A DNA stretch of 64,000 bases from Phylloscopus collybita (GCA_027886175.1 JAJNNQ010000002.1:8924001-8988000); one strand, 5' to 3'; shown: positions 50,730 through 64,000, numbered from the stretch's first letter. Made by a program: numbers and translations. Notes: a model not told the origin generated them from the letters alone.

Positions 50730-53700
50730 CAGAAATCTCTCCATGGAAATTTGCTCCACGCTAATGCCTAAAACTGATTTTTAACACTACACATCAACTA
50801 GACATCAACAAAATGAGTTTATCTTCTCAGAAGAAACATTTCAGGGAAAATCCACTGGTTTCAAGATGCATTAGAAAAAAGCTAATTCTGCCGAAATAAG
50901 TCCTTTTATTCCTCTGATTTCCAGAGGAATGCTTTGCTGATACTGCTAACCTGCACAGTACTTTTCTAACTCACTTCAAAAATGGATAATCAATCACAAA
51001 AATCACCCGGTTCAGAATCTGTGATGTTGGGATGCTGAAGAGACAGGTGGGTTGGCATGCTCCTGATTAAAACAGTCACACCGATTTGCAAGGTCAACAA
51101 AATTTGGAAATCTTTTGACTGACATATATTGCACAAGAATAGAAATTTTCTTTACTCTGATTACTCATCTCTTGCTCAGGATTGGCAACTTCCCCTCAGA
51201 ATGGCCAGTGTCATGAATTGTAAGGATTATTGGTAGCCTTCACACTTGTAGACTGAACAAAAAGACTGCATTTTTCTCAGAGCATAAATTAACAGTACTA
51301 AATATGATGTTTTGGAACATTCACATGAAAACACCCAAGGTTGATTTTGCTTTTTAATACTGGATGAGTATTTATTAAGTTGCTTTTCTATAATATTTTG
51401 GCACTTATCTGGCAGAAATTTGAGATTAAATACATTGATGTAACAATGTTTTCTGTGAAATATAAAATAATCTGGCACATTCTTCTCTCCACCATATGAA
51501 AAGAAATTCAACTACAATCTCTCCTAGACATATATTACTCTCTGAATTCAATAAAACTCTTTGAACTTTTTCCCTTTTCTAGTTTAAAACAAAACAGAAA
51601 CCACAAAACCCTAAACCAAGAAATCCATTTAACATTTCCAGCTTAACAAAGTTGTTTGGATGTACTATCAATTACTCTTTCTAGGCCCACAGTCACATAT
51701 GAAGAAATCTTTAGGAAACACTGCAAAGGAGTAGTATAAGAAATGCACAACTGCAAAATGCAAAGAAAGTATCCTCTAAGGCAGGAAACTAAACTTCCAG
51801 GACTCTCTTGTTCTGATGGTTTTCAGTTCTGCAAAGCTTTCTATTTTTCTCTTCTTCAATTTAGCCCTGGGAAGCTGTTGTGGGAGGTATTATCTATTTG
51901 AAGGGGATTTTTTTTCCTCCAGATTGTAGCCAAAAATAGATGATGAGAGGGAAAAAAAAAAAGAAGAAAATCTCATGTAAATAGCCTCAGAAGATGTGAT
52001 TTACAAAAGAAGAAACCTGCCAGCCACAGATTAAACCACACTATATTTGTTCTGAAACAAAATTAAAATGAATAGCATCATTAACTGCATCAGCTAAGAA
52101 GTCATCCTGCTTCTGTGCAGAATGAGATTCTGCTGAGGAAGATTCCTTGCCCACATCTCATCCCTGGAGTGGGATAGAAACACACACAGGCTGAGGTCTC
52201 TGTTTCAGACAACTGAAGGTGACAGAAGACAAAGAGAGGAACATACTAAAATGGGTTCACCACAAGAAGAGGATTATACAACCTTAGATATAATTTGTAC
52301 AATGAAGAGGGATAAAAAGAGGAATGAAGGCATTCAGCAAATGACATATATACACACAAACACACAAATACATATGAGAAAAAGCTCACCACTTCAAAAC
52401 CCAATAATAAACAATATTATTCCATTATATTAGTGTCAGAACTGTCATGCAAGTCTGCAGATATTAATAAAGTTATGTAATTGTTTAGACTTAAATGCAA
52501 CACACAATAGCTAAAATACTTTGCAGATGTGAACAAGACTATTAAGTCTGCTCTTGATTCTATGTTTGCTCTTAGACTCTCTGACCATGTGTCTAAAAGC
52601 AAACAGAACAGGTTTTTTATTTCACTTATTCTTAAAAACTGATACCAAAAAAAACAAGTAAAGCAAATAGAATATGAATCTGATCCCAAGTTACTGGGCA
52701 GAGGTGTAGGGTAGAGTTAGTCTCTATCTTTTTCAATTACTCATCAACCACATAAATAGTCTTTAACATATTTCCACTTTCAGAGTTGTACATGACCATT
52801 TCAGTGTTGGAGAAACATGGGGATATCATTGTCTAAACCATGACACTGCAACAGGCTGTGTTCTGCACCCTCCCTATGTCTACGGGACAATAAAGTCAAA
52901 CAAATAAAAATAAAAACATATTTGACACAAAAAGGAAGAATTATTTTCAACTTTAAACTTGAAATTTTGGTTGAAAAACTATGGTCAGAGAGAAGGACAA
53001 AATGTATTTCTTTCCAGGCTACAAAGCACCAAACAAACTACTGAACATCTGCTTCAGAGGCAGCAGAACAGAGCTATGTGTCCCAGTCAAGGCAAACTTT
53101 CCCTGATGCTACATAGCAATAGCTTATCCAATCTCCTCTTTAAATCAAGAAAGCTTATCAGCAATCAAGGGGTTAAATCCCTCTTCTCATCTTCCTCCTC
53201 TCCTCAGCTTCCCACACAAGACTGAACCTATTTCATAAATGAGAGCTGTCCTCCTACGTAAGATCCATATTAATAAAATCACTCTTGGAGGATCACAGGC
53301 TCCATCTATCCCAGCACATTAGGCAGTGCCAGGCAATGTTCCTGGGAGAGGGAAGTTGATGGTCTGCACTCTCCTGGTGGGAGATGGCCCCTGGCAGCAC
53401 CTGGCCCCAAACCAAGCAGGGCTCTCCCAAGCCAGTCTCTGGCCATCTATCAGCTGGGATGTGACCAACCTGTTTTGGAGAGTGAGGCTGTGCTGGCAGG
53501 GGCTCTGCTCTGCCAGCTGGCCCCACTGCCAGGGCAGCCACAGCCTTTCCATGCACAGACAAATCCCAGCACCACGCAGGGTGTGCAGCCTTGGAGCTCC
53601 AGCTGCTTTACATTCAGGTGTGTTTATGAGTCCCATGTACAGCCCTTGGACAGCAGAACCAGCTCCATGATACATGGTCCCCACAAGTTGCTTCTCCTCT

Positions 53701-55211
53701 GACTGTGGACACTGTCAGCATTGCCAGCAGAGACAATGCACTGCAACACTGGTGAGGGATCTCCTGTGGTCCAGGCAAAAATATCTCTCATCAACTGGGT
53801 AGTGTAAAAAACCCAGTGAGCTTAAGTCTGGGGAATGTGCCCTATTTGTGTTAGTCAGCATACAAATCTGAGTGATATCGAAACAAACCATTATTTTAAA
53901 TGGACTTTATGAGTGCAGAATACAGGCTCTAGATACCAGATTCTACAGCTGCACTGAGCTGGGGGATGGCACTTCAGCAAAGGCATTCAAAACTGCCTGT
54001 ACTGTAACTCCTTAAACTGACAAATCAAGATCTTTTCTTGCACCCAAAAATAACTTTGCCATACATAGGAGAGATCAGACAAGTGCTACTGGATTTGATT
54101 CTATCACTTCAATAAAATACAAATGTTAAGAGGGTAGAAAAAGTGATCTTGAGGGCATTATCATCTTCACATCATGGAGCTCACAGGATTCAAACCTGTT
54201 TGGCTCCTAGGTCTGTCACACATTCCCCATGGTCAGAGGTGTCTGCAAAAGCTGACAGAGAAGCTTCCACTAAGTCTGGTTTTAACACTAACTTCTGCCA
54301 TCACTTTCCTTAGGACCTGCAGTGAAGGACAGAGGAGGAAGCTACATACACACACACAGAGGGATTTCTGGTAGAGCAGATGAAGCTGCACAGTCGATGT
54401 TCAGCCCTCCCTCTGGACCTGAGCACCACCAGTGGTACTACAGACAGTCAGGAAACAACCAGCACTTCAGCTGGCCAGCTCCAGTATTGCCACTGGTGTG
54501 ACTGGGTAGACTCAGGCTCCAGGACAGGCACCGAGGTACTCTGGGCTATGACAGATGAGATGCAAAAGTTGAAGGTGTTTCTGCCAAGCCTTTGTTCAGC
54601 CCTGCTGTTGGAGGTGGTAAAACCAACGTGGTGTGTGCCCCAGCGGAGGGCACCACCACCTCAAACTGTCCCTGTGAACCCCATCCTCGGTAATTACAGT
54701 CGGTGATGAAGATGCAGCTCTCAAGACAGAGGGCAATTATTACAGAATCTACATTGCTGGTTTTAAGTATCAAACCAAACATGCATTAACAAAAGGCAGC
54801 ACTGTGTTATGTATTTTTGGATCAGAACACTCAATCAGTACATGTAGAATACAAGAACATTAAGTAAAAGCAACACTAATTTGAAAAATACGATCTAAAA
54901 ATCAAACTGAGAGAGAAATGGAGTTTTCTTTTTCCAGATGACCGGTATAACACGAAGTGACTTAACTCATCTGACAAGATGGATTACAGCTGGCCCCTTA
55001 TCTCTTGGCCTGCTTAGTAACATGAAAGGAAAAGAAAAACAATGCATTAATTGATGGTGGAGAACGTTTTTCTTCCTAATGGTTTCCAGCCAGAATTTTT
55101 GAGCCTGAGCCATTTCCCAAATAATGGCTAGCATTTGTGTACACATTACTTTCTTTCATGTGACAAGGAAATGTAATTTTTCTTTGAAAACATACTCATT
55201 AAGGAAGCAAA
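50730..55211. other. Unassigned noncoding sequence
   Basis: Mostly AT-rich. A GC-richer patch at 53.29-53.74 kb has overlapping open frames on both strands (minus up to 121 codons, plus up to 114) and no recognisable product. A short CA repeat lies near 54.35 kb. No named transposon recognised. Confidence 0.5.
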
Positions 55212-55242
55212 CCCCAACCCCCCCCCAGAAGCCTTGCACCCC
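55212..55242 (-). other. C-run cluster, possible minus-strand G-quadruplex
   Basis: Runs of four C (55212-55215), nine C (55218-55226) and four C (55239-55242). On the minus strand these give G runs that could form a four-stack structure if the nine-base run supplies two of them. Short and unsupported by context. Confidence 0.3.
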
Positions 55243-55596
55243 ATTCATAAGTGTGACACAGTATAATCACTTTAGAAGTCTGGAGCAACCACAGATCCTT
55301 TGAAAACTCCCACAGCAGAGACACAGCCATGTGCCTACTCTCCAATGCCCTCTATTAGATCAGACCTACCCAGTATTTTAAGGTTATTTGCTGTTATTTG
55401 GTGACAACCATCAGAGATCTCAATCACGTTGAGAGTTATTCTAGGAAACACATTAAAAAAAATCAAAGAAACCAATGATTATCACAAATAATTGAAAGGA
55501 GCAGGCATCGTTAATACAGTCATAATATTACATAGGTTGATTATATGCTCAGAAGTCACTTGGAAGTATTTTTTTTCTCTGATGGATGCTTTTCAG

Positions 55597-55729
55597 CTCT
55601 GTTTCACAGAGCCTTTTCAAGAGAAGGGAGTGCACAAAGGGAGTTGCAGATGATTGTGCTGTACTTCTCACCAGCCTCGGTGCCCAGGGAGACCTGAGTG
55701 TGACAGCGGATGAAATGCAGCACGGCGAG
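55597..55729 (+). other. Exon-like segment bounded by strong splice-type sites
   Basis: The acceptor side is a pyrimidine-rich stretch ending TGCTTTTCAG (AG at 55595-55596). The donor side is GGCGAG|GTGAGC (GT at 55730-55731), close to consensus. The 133 bp between is open in the frame reading ...SVSQSLFKRRECTKG...TADEMQHGE and keeps about four CpGs. The length is not a multiple of three (remainder one). I do not recognise the peptide, no partner exons are identified and the minus strand is also open. It may be an internal exon of an unknown coding or noncoding transcript, or chance. Confidence 0.22.
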
Positions 55730-55799
55730 GTGAGCAGCAGCACACCTGAAATTTCCTTCTCTACTACCAACATGTGGATCCTCAGAAGACAAACTCAAC

Positions 55800-58700
55800 T
55801 GCAAAAGGGTTCAGTGAAAATATCCAGCCACTGTATGCTGTGTCTACTGGAGGCAGAAAACAAATACCTAAGGAAAAGACAGATCAAGACAGTGTGTCCT
55901 GTAAGATTGTGCCACACTGCCAGTGATGCCTTGGGTTAAACAAATGCATCTGCTTGAGCCTCGTTTTTCTTGCCCTCCACTCAGATACAGCTCAGACCAC
56001 AGAGAGCATGGTATGTCTCTAACACAGGGGCCTGAGCTGTTGCCAGAACAGAGACCATTTAGCACATGACCAGAAGAAATTAAGGTATTTTTTCTATTAC
56101 AGCAAGAACTGCTTGGTCTCCCTGCTTGGGCTGCACCACAGGAGAGGCTTAGTTAAAAGAAATGGCAACTGCAGTAGAGTTCCCTGCCTGAGACTAAAGC
56201 TGAAGCTCATTTTTACAAGGAAACAGATGCATTATGAATGTGCAGGCATGCAAAATTAATTAAAACCCACCCTGAAAATAGGGAGCTGGAAGATGCTCCC
56301 TTGTGGAAGCAATCCCAGCAGTGCTGCCAGGCCATGCCTACCTGACTGGACAGAATGGGATGCTGAACACCCACCACTTAGAGCAAAGACAAGGCTGATG
56401 CTGCACATCAATTCCTATTATTTTATTTATAACCCCAGTGCTGAGATGTGTACTAGCTATGTGGGGCAAGGTGCACTTCCCTACTCTCTCTCTCACTGAT
56501 GGATCAGTGGAAAGCTGGGGCTGCAGATTTCAGTAATTAGCAACAATTATCATGTAAGGCTGGCGACCACCCATAAGAATGCAGCCACCAACTCTTCCCT
56601 CATGTATGATCACAAACTGAGGATCCAAAAAAGTCCAGTCCTCTGCTGTGGTAGATCTCACAAGATCTTACAGATCTCTGTGATTTGGGAAGGCTTCAGA
56701 GAATGCTGTATTTTTCAGGTGATGGCAAGGTATCTAAGAAATACACTTACTCCTGTCAGCAGCTCTCTGAAACATTTAAAAGTTCATTCTAAGAGTAATA
56801 AATATATTTCATAACCATCCCAAGGGAGTTTTTTCTCTTCAATGAAGCTACTGTATTTGGCAAGGAAACAGTGTGACATTTTTCCCCAAAGGCTTTGGAG
56901 TGATAAATGATAGCTAAAATGAAATTTTCTATTAGGCTTAAAGCCTTGCAAAACAGGCTTTGAGAAGAAAGGTTTGGATTAAGAAGTCCAAAATTTAAGA
57001 ATCCAGAAATGTAAATGTTAGAGTATCTGAAACACAGACATGACTGATACACAGAGATTAATCTAATTTAAGGCAAACTCCCAGACAATTCTTTAGTATG
57101 AAACAACTGAGGGATTGGAGATATCTCTTACTGCCTTTCACACAATAAACTTCCTCTGAAAATGCACCATAAAGTAAACTAAGATAACCTTATTAAAACG
57201 TTGTGAAATTTCATTGATATTGAGCTACATTCAGATATTAAAATAGTTAATTTTAAGTTTAGGTCACCAAATTATGAAGACTTTTTAAAAATCAAATTGG
57301 ATTATTTCCCTTCTGGTTTTGAACAGTTAGCTGTATATGTGACTCACATTTTCAAAAGTTTTAATGTAAAAATAATTTTATTTTTGTTTTAATGGAAACA
57401 GATGCAATCTCACAATCTACCAGGCTGGCTGGGTGTTCAGAAAAATGTTCCCAAACTTCACAGTTAACTCTTCTTGACAGCTTAATGTGGAATTTAGCTA
57501 TATTCAAAAACTGTATTGACCCATGACAACCTTATTGAGATGGCACTATTTACATCTCTCAAGTTCCTGTGAAAATGCCATTATGGCCACTTGGACTAAA
57601 CTTAGTTCTGGATCTGGAGTCTCACATTGTCTCAGAGAGTGAAGTCCTGGCTGCACACTGCAGATGCCAGTCAGTCATTCCAAAGGGGCAGAGTGACAGC
57701 ACCCAGTGTGAGGAAATTCGTGAGATTCACCATCAAGTCTGAAGCTGAGAATCAGGACTAAAGAGAAATAAGGGAATTAATATTTTCAATACCTCCTAAG
57801 TGAAATAACAAGATATGCAACAGTTGATTACATGAAAAAAGTGTACTTCTAAAAAACTTAATATATAATAATTTTTAAGCCTATACAACAAATTTACAAG
57901 AGGCAGAAACTTCAGCTTTACCACTGTAGTCACCAACATCCTGACCTGCAAATGGAGAATCAAAGAGTTGTCAAAGGATCATTACTTTTTAAAAAATTAC
58001 ACATCAGCTAAAGAGTTACATAATTACAGACAGAGCAATGTACTGACATGCTTTTTGTTCCTACTTGGGGAATATCAGACTAAGAAGTCAGTGCCTTTAA
58101 TATTCATTTGGATTAATTTCCTGGGTGTCCCACTCCCATTCCTAGCAAAACTCAGTAATTGAAGATAATTGAAGTAAAATGTTTTCTGTTTTCTAACCTG
58201 TAAATGTCTGTCACACTGAAAGATATTTCCACAGGTGATCAAATGAGGCAGGGGAGTAGTTTATCAGACACAGAGCATTTCACCACCTGGCCACTGGTTC
58301 CAGTCCAGACTGAAATTGATAGTCCGTGTTTAACAAAGAAAAAAAAAAAGAAAAAGAAAAGCCACTAAAACAGCCCAAAGTTTCCAGCAGCTGTTCAGTA
58401 GTACTTATTATACTCCCTGGTAACAGTGAACTATTTGTACAATCTCACTGTACAAAATGCAGCATTAAAATAAAACCTTGGCCAAAATTACTAACATTTC
58501 AGTCCAGACAAGACTATTCACATGCCTAAAGTCTCCTGTCTTGGAGAATGATGACCAAGATGTGTTTCTTCCCAAATGACCACAATCTTATAGCAGATGC
58601 TGCTGAACTCCAGCAACATCCAGACTGTGGCTCTGGGCTGCCTCCTTCTATCAGTTATAATCTGTATTTTCACATGATACTGATCACAAGGGTGTAATGC

Positions 58701-59397
58701 ACACAGCCAACAACAGACTGCATTCATCTACAGACATATGTGTCGAGTCCCACAGACTCCTTTCGGGGGAAAATGTTTATAAAACTGAACACCCAATGTC
58801 AGGCTGCTCCTGACCTGGCTCTCCCGAGGCTCCACTTGGCTGCCAGCTGACCCCATCCCTGCTCCCCAGCCTGTGCCTGCCTGGACCAGCACACCAGTGA
58901 TAATGGTTCCAGGCAGAGTCTCATAACAGGGCTTGGAAGCGTGAACTGCCCATTTAGGTCATTTTTTTTTTTTTTTAACCTGGGATCTCAAGGTAACATT
59001 TACATGCCCTAAATACCAATATCCTTAGTATACTTTTAGCACAATTAGGTGATCAAGCAGAGCTATACTCACATATTTCAGCCAAGCAGCCATTAACTAC
59101 TGGGAGCAGCAGCATTAGCAGTTGGGAGTTTACTTCAGGGAACAAGGATAAAACCTTTCTCCTGATCCATAAAAAACCCCATCGGAGAGTGTATACAAAA
59201 TGAGAGGGACATTAATATTAAATGAGATACCACAATGAGACAAAAAAGATGTGACATAAAAAAAGCAAAAATTTCAACCAGAAGACAAATCTATGGAATG
59301 TGAAAGAGAAGAGGGCAAGAGAGAGGGAAGCAGAAAGATCACCTAGAATTCTTTAAACAGAACAAGAGGCATTTTGAATAGTTACATTTTAACTAAG
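55800..59397. other. Unassigned noncoding sequence
   Basis: AT-rich with a few short open frames. No open frame of 60 codons occurs between 57053 and 57967. A T tract lies at about 58963-58977. No named repeat. Confidence 0.5.
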
Positions 59398-59498
59398 TTG
59401 GAAATAACTGGATGAAATTCCATGACCAGTGTCATACAAGAGAGCAGACTAGAGGATCTAAGGTTGCTTTCCAGCTTTAAAATCTAAGACCCTATGAA
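59398..59498 (+). mobile_element. Ancient amniote CR1 LINE 3' end
   Basis: The segment follows the old CR1 3' consensus shared by turtles, crocodilians and birds. GATGAAATTCCATGACCAGT matches '...gtgaaattctatggcctgtg', then GCAGACTAGAGGATCT matches 'gtcagactagatgatc'. CTTTCCAGCTTTAAAATCTA and CCCTATGAAC match the 'cttctggccttaaaatctatga' end. Extensive substitution marks it as far older than the 2562-2910 copy. Only about 100 bp remain and nothing codes. Confidence 0.7.
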
Positions 59499-61740
59499 CA
59501 GAAAAGGAAAGAAGTTTGATTGGCAGCAATGGAGACATTGCTATACAAAATGTTATTTCAGGCAGAGAAAACATACTGCCAAAAATAGTAAGAAAATACG
59601 TCTGACATATGCATATACATGCTCTGTTCTCTACTACCCACATCAGTACTTACGTATTTAATGTACAATTCGGCAGGAAAAAAACCAACACAAAAGGATA
59701 CAGCGGGTCCCAAGGGAATTGCTTCACAGGTGCCAATAAACTTGAAAAAATAGGAAAATCCTCAGATATGGTTGGTCTTCAGCCCTGCCCAGAGCACAAA
59801 TAGCCAGGCCACAACCCAGCAATTCCTTGGATTACAGAGGTATCTGCCTCAGCCACCTCAGCCTCTCTCCACCAAGCCCAGGGTGTGCAAGAGCGAGGCA
59901 CCGCCAAGGAAAGGGCTGGCCCAAGAACAAGTTGTTCCAGCTGCTCACAGCTGCTGGACACTCCCTTGGGATTTGGGGACAGATGGCACAGGTTGGGCAG
60001 CCAGCACTTCTCAATAAACAAAGAAACACGTAAAGGACAAAATATAGACCAAGATTCCTAACAAAATCGTAGTCAGCAACAATCAGCTTTGTTGTATCAC
60101 ATCAAGCAGAAAGAAGCACTGGATGCCTTTCTGGAGAGTTTGGACACAAAAACTGCAACACAAGTATGAACTGGCACTGCTGGATACCTTCAACTCAGTA
60201 TTTTTATCACACATTAGGAGCAAATTTATCTCAGAAGTTAAAAAGAAATACTGCATGCAAAGCAATGCTCACAAAGCTGTATTGCTGCTGGCTTTAGTGA
60301 CAACCAGACTGATGGAATTCGTACAATGAGGCATCAGGCTTTTAGGAGAGTGTGCTCCAGCTTCCAGAAAACCTGCTGCTGTAGGACTGAGACTGAAGAA
60401 GACCCTGAATCCTGATGAACTGCACACCAAAGGCTGTGCCTAAATCAGTTTGCACTGCACTGATAGGAAAACAGAACTGTTTACACCCAAGAGCTCTGAT
60501 TCCCTCTGAGTAACCCACCTCCCCAAGGAATCTCGAGCACCGACTCCTCCTCCCTGAGGGTCCTGCTGATTTCGTATAACAACTGCCAAGTACAAGTCTC
60601 TGGGTGTAAGGTTTGCCATAGCCTATCCTAAATAAGTAGCAAATGTGCTACTTCAGAAATTGCCAAAAATCCACAATGAAACAATCACAGCATTCTATTA
60701 AATCAAATCTTTAAGATTATTGCCGTGCAGTTCACTGTAGAGCATTTTAAAACTAGTTCCACAGAAGCCACTGCCTGCCTATGCTGTGCCTACACAGATG
60801 AATATATGCAAAAGCCTGCGGCTTGTGAAGGTACAGTCATAGGGAAAAAAAAAGAAAACGGAACAGAACCAGGAACCAAACTCCCACATATTTGCCTTTT
60901 TCAGCTAATCTTGCTAATAATAGCACAATTGTTTCCTTGTAAAGGAATGCAGGGAGGTTTAATTATCAAAGTAAAACTTGGTATTTTTAAGGCTGGGGGG
61001 AAAAAAAATGAAACCACCTTCCTGTATTTCCTAGCCTTTAGCACAAGGACTGTACTTAGAAACAGAGATTTCAAATTTAGCATTTGGTGTCACTGGAGAT
61101 TTTAGAGCTATCACTCTCCTCTTTTCTTCTTCCCAAATCACCCACCATCACACAGCACACCAGCTCCCAAGAAAAGAAAGCAGTAATTTCTGAATTGCTG
61201 ATGTAAATTTTTATACAGTAAAAGGGGTGAAGTCAAGAAAGAAGTCTTGACTCTCCAATGTCTGCATTGAAATCGAAGTGCCATTCACAAACAACTGGTC
61301 TTATATCTTCATCTCCATTCCTTTACCACCTCCAGCACCCAAGAACTCATAAACCATCTTGCATCCAGGCTATTTTTTTTTAGTACTTCAGATAGTGGAA
61401 CAAAGATGGGCCAACCATAACTTCATTTTCACATTTGGAGTGTGATGGCCAAAGCTCCAGGACACTCAGCATAGTGACCTGGTACTGTTAGTCTGTAATA
61501 ACCACAGTAAGATCCAGACCACATCAGACTTCAGACAACTTGAAATAAAATGATAATATAAAGGGGTTTTCCCCCTTCAGTTCTAGATTTAAAATCATTA
61601 AGTCATAAAATCTGTAAAGCTAGAAACTAACATTATAATATACTTGCAAATTCAAGGAAATAAACAGAATTCTGAGGCTAAGCTGTATTTAATTTCTGCC
61701 CACCTGTCACTAGCTTTGGATTGATATGTCATCCTTCACC
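59499..61740. other. Unassigned noncoding sequence
   Basis: A GC-richer patch at 59.8-60.02 kb has overlapping frames on both strands and an AATAAA near 60.01 kb, but no other LTR features. A plus frame of 126 codons at 60725-61105 is not recognisable. Confidence 0.5.
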
Positions 61741-61789
61741 AAAAAAAAAAAAAAAAAAAAAAAAAAAAACAAACAAACAAACAAAAAAA
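61741..61789 (+). repeat. Poly(A) tract passing into (CAAA)n
   Basis: 29 uninterrupted A, then CAAA units. There is no AATAAA shortly upstream and no recognisable retrocopy, so it is treated as a simple repeat. Confidence 0.93.
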
Positions 61790-64000
61790 CCCAACAAAAA
61801 ACACCACAATCAGATTTCTATGTTCTTTCTGTTGAAATGGAAAAAAATCTTTCCCATGTTCTTGAGTACCCCATCTATTGAAATGCACAAGTAAACGTTA
61901 AAATAATTATAACTAACAGCAGTAGCCTCATTTATTTATGATGAATAAAACATGATGGAGAGCTGTCATAAAAAAAGACAGAGATCTAATCTTGTAAGAC
62001 ACACAAGTGCATTTCCTGTTCATGTCAGTAAGAATAAACAGCCCTGTGCAAAGCCCAATGAATTTACTGGGGCTTAAGTGCCTCTGTCATATAAGAAAAA
62101 ATTACTCAATATTACATGTTTCACATACAAAATGAAGGGGAGGAAAGGGGGAAGATAAAGGAGTAATAGTAGAAAACACGAGAAATATTCATTAAATTCA
62201 AATTCAGATTTATACTCCATTTCTTCTAGGTTTTTGTGATCAGTGAAAAAAATCAATATACTTGACCCCACAGGAAACCTGCTTAGACCAGGGTGTTTCT
62301 GCTGAAAAAAAAAAAAAATATTGTTCTGAATGACATCTCTAATAATCTGTTTTCAGCAAACATGAAATTCAAAGGACTTAAAAGGTTACTTGTATCCTAA
62401 ATTTTATCCAATATTAGCCTATTTGTTTCCTCAATGGTTCAGTGTGAAAAGAAACGACACCACAGACACACACAAAACTGCAGGACACACATTAGTAATT
62501 CCATGCAATTGCACAATAACCAATTACCACATTTTGGAAATACAAACAGATGTTTAGCCTGCAAAGTACCTGAATATTCTTTCCACACTGTTCAGCTTTG
62601 CTAGACCTCAGGTGAAACCTGGCAATCAGCTCTGGGCACTGCACATTATCTCAGCACATCCTAAAGCAGTCTGGAGTTACTTAACAAGGAATGACACAGG
62701 TCCAGAATCTTTCATCTGTGCCCTGTTTAGTGTCCAGGTAAAGGTTTTATAAATCACTCAAATGAGATATTTGCAGCTGATTCCAGACAAGAGCAGGGGA
62801 CAGACTGGACAATCTCTCTGGTTTAATCCAAACCCTATTTCCTAAGAATATTAGCAGTAAAGTCCCATTCTGCAATCCCAAGTGAAATGGCTTTGACCTA
62901 AGGACCATAAACCTCAACAAAGCCCACTTTCTATTACAGCCATAAATTCCACATCCATTGCAGTGCACCAGCCCAAGGGTCTCAGCAATACAAGCCCAAG
63001 TTGCACAGCAACAGTTGCCAAGGCCCAGTTTCTCAAAATGAGGAGTTACCACATCGTGCATGAGATAAAATAGAGAACTTCAAAGACAAATGGTGACAGC
63101 TCCAGTAACATTTTAGATCCATGTAAGAAGTGAGATGATTGCTGACATCTGAACATCTTCTGACTAGCAGTTCCATTTAAGAAAACGGAAGGAATTATTT
63201 TCACATATTTGGGGGGGAGGGAAAACTGAACTATTTTTAAGTTCACAGGTACAAAGTCCCACTTTATTCATGAATGTTAGCCACAGAAAACCAGTCTCAT
63301 GGCCTAAACAGTGTGCTGCTGCTCAGAAAAGCAGATATGAGAAAACCACCTTTTCTTAATAGACATGCTCTACATGTGACACACAGATTAGCTCTGGCTG
63401 CTTTAGAGATTAAAATTACTTTTCTTCTCATTTGCAGCTCTTTGCAATGCAAAATCCAACAGAAACTGAAAGCAGGAACTAGACTGTTTCTGGGTCATAC
63501 ACCATTAGACCTGTTAGTTAAATGCCAGTTGCAAAGCTGCTATTCCTGGTTGGAATGTGTGAGCCACAAAAAACATGGCCTGACATTCAATTTATAGTGT
63601 TGGCACTTGGGCATCTGGAGACAGGACAAATTTTTCATAGATGATGCATATTTCAGCTACAAGTCTTTAAAAGGCCCTGAATAAGGAATGCCACGTTCAA
63701 AGAACCAGTCTTTAGATTTTTGTCACATATTAGGGATTTCTTTAACTCACAAATTTTCACAATCTTACGTTCAATTTGTAGATATGAGCAACAAAGAAAT
63801 CACATTGATCAAAATGCTCTATTTTTAAAATAATCTAATAACTGTTAAAATAAGAAAGTGAATGCATGGCTCTTGAGACACTGGCCTGCAGTATAGAGTT
63901 CTCTGAAACTAAAGTGACCTGTTACATGAAAGAAATACTTTACCAGGTAATTAAACTTCTTACTCTGCACTAAGAAAAAGATTCAAGAAAAAAATCAAAT
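61790..64000. other. Unassigned noncoding sequence
   Basis: AT-rich sequence with open frames of at most 107 codons and no recognisable product, LTR or CR1 signature to the end of the window. Confidence 0.5.

Noticed and set aside
53293..53702. GC-richer patch with four open frames on both strands
   Set aside because: Frames overlap on both strands, there is no known motif, and composition explains the lack of stops. No repeat family could be named.
59820..60020. GC-richer patch ending in CTCAATAAACAAAG as a possible LTR
   Set aside because: It has an AATAAA but no matching TATA spacing, TG...CA ends or known LTR similarity.
60725..60830. Possible exon ending at GTGAAG|GTACAG
   Set aside because: The donor is fair, but the acceptor side lacks a pyrimidine tract and the peptide is not recognisable.

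Overview
This 64 kb window looks like nuclear DNA from a bird, most probably a passerine. The evidence is three CR1 LINE remnants: one young fragment on the minus strand at 2562-2910, one degraded piece of the reverse transcriptase ORF at 37955-38335, and one very old amniote-type 3' end at 59398-59498. A solo ERVL-type LTR of the kind common in songbirds lies at 13439-13761, with a second probable LTR at 29573-30011. The sequence is AT-rich and CpG-depleted, with no CpG island, bacterial-style gene packing, rRNA, recognisable tRNA or CRISPR. The species and locus cannot be named from the sequence alone.

I recognise no protein-coding gene. The longest open frame is 220 codons (10508-11170) and resembles no family I know. 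Most other open frames are short, overlap on both strands, or sit in GC-richer patches where stop codons are scarcer by chance. The window is best read as intergenic or intronic DNA, in or next to a gene-poor region.

Layout. 1-13 kb: unassigned sequence with one CR1 and a block around 6.9-7.1 kb holding an inverted pair of TCF/LEF-type sites and an octamer. 13-23 kb: a 3 x 12 bp tandem repeat, the ERVL LTR, a GC/CpG-richer block at 15.48-15.95 kb, a long interrupted A tract at 17.2 kb and a possible regulatory block at 21.8-22.3 kb. 23-27.3 kb: a 31 bp perfect direct repeat spaced 1,014 bp apart, then a stretch that on the minus strand reads like a terminal exon plus 3' UTR ending at an AATAAA. 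28-32 kb: a perfect 26 bp palindrome, the second LTR and a (CAAAA)n tract. 37-51 kb: the CR1 ORF2 relic and three blocks that keep CpGs in a CpG-poor background (40.84-41.45, 46.04-46.62 and 50.39-50.73 kb). 51-64 kb: mostly unassigned, with one exon-like segment (55597-55729), the oldest CR1 and a long A tract at 61.7 kb.

No genes can be shown to work together here. The most useful leads are the CpG-retaining blocks (possible conserved noncoding elements or unrecognised exons), the 31 bp direct repeat, the 26 bp palindrome and the minus-strand 3' UTR-like region. I found no convincing sign of a new biological system. Alignment to other bird genomes and RNA-seq would decide nearly all open points.
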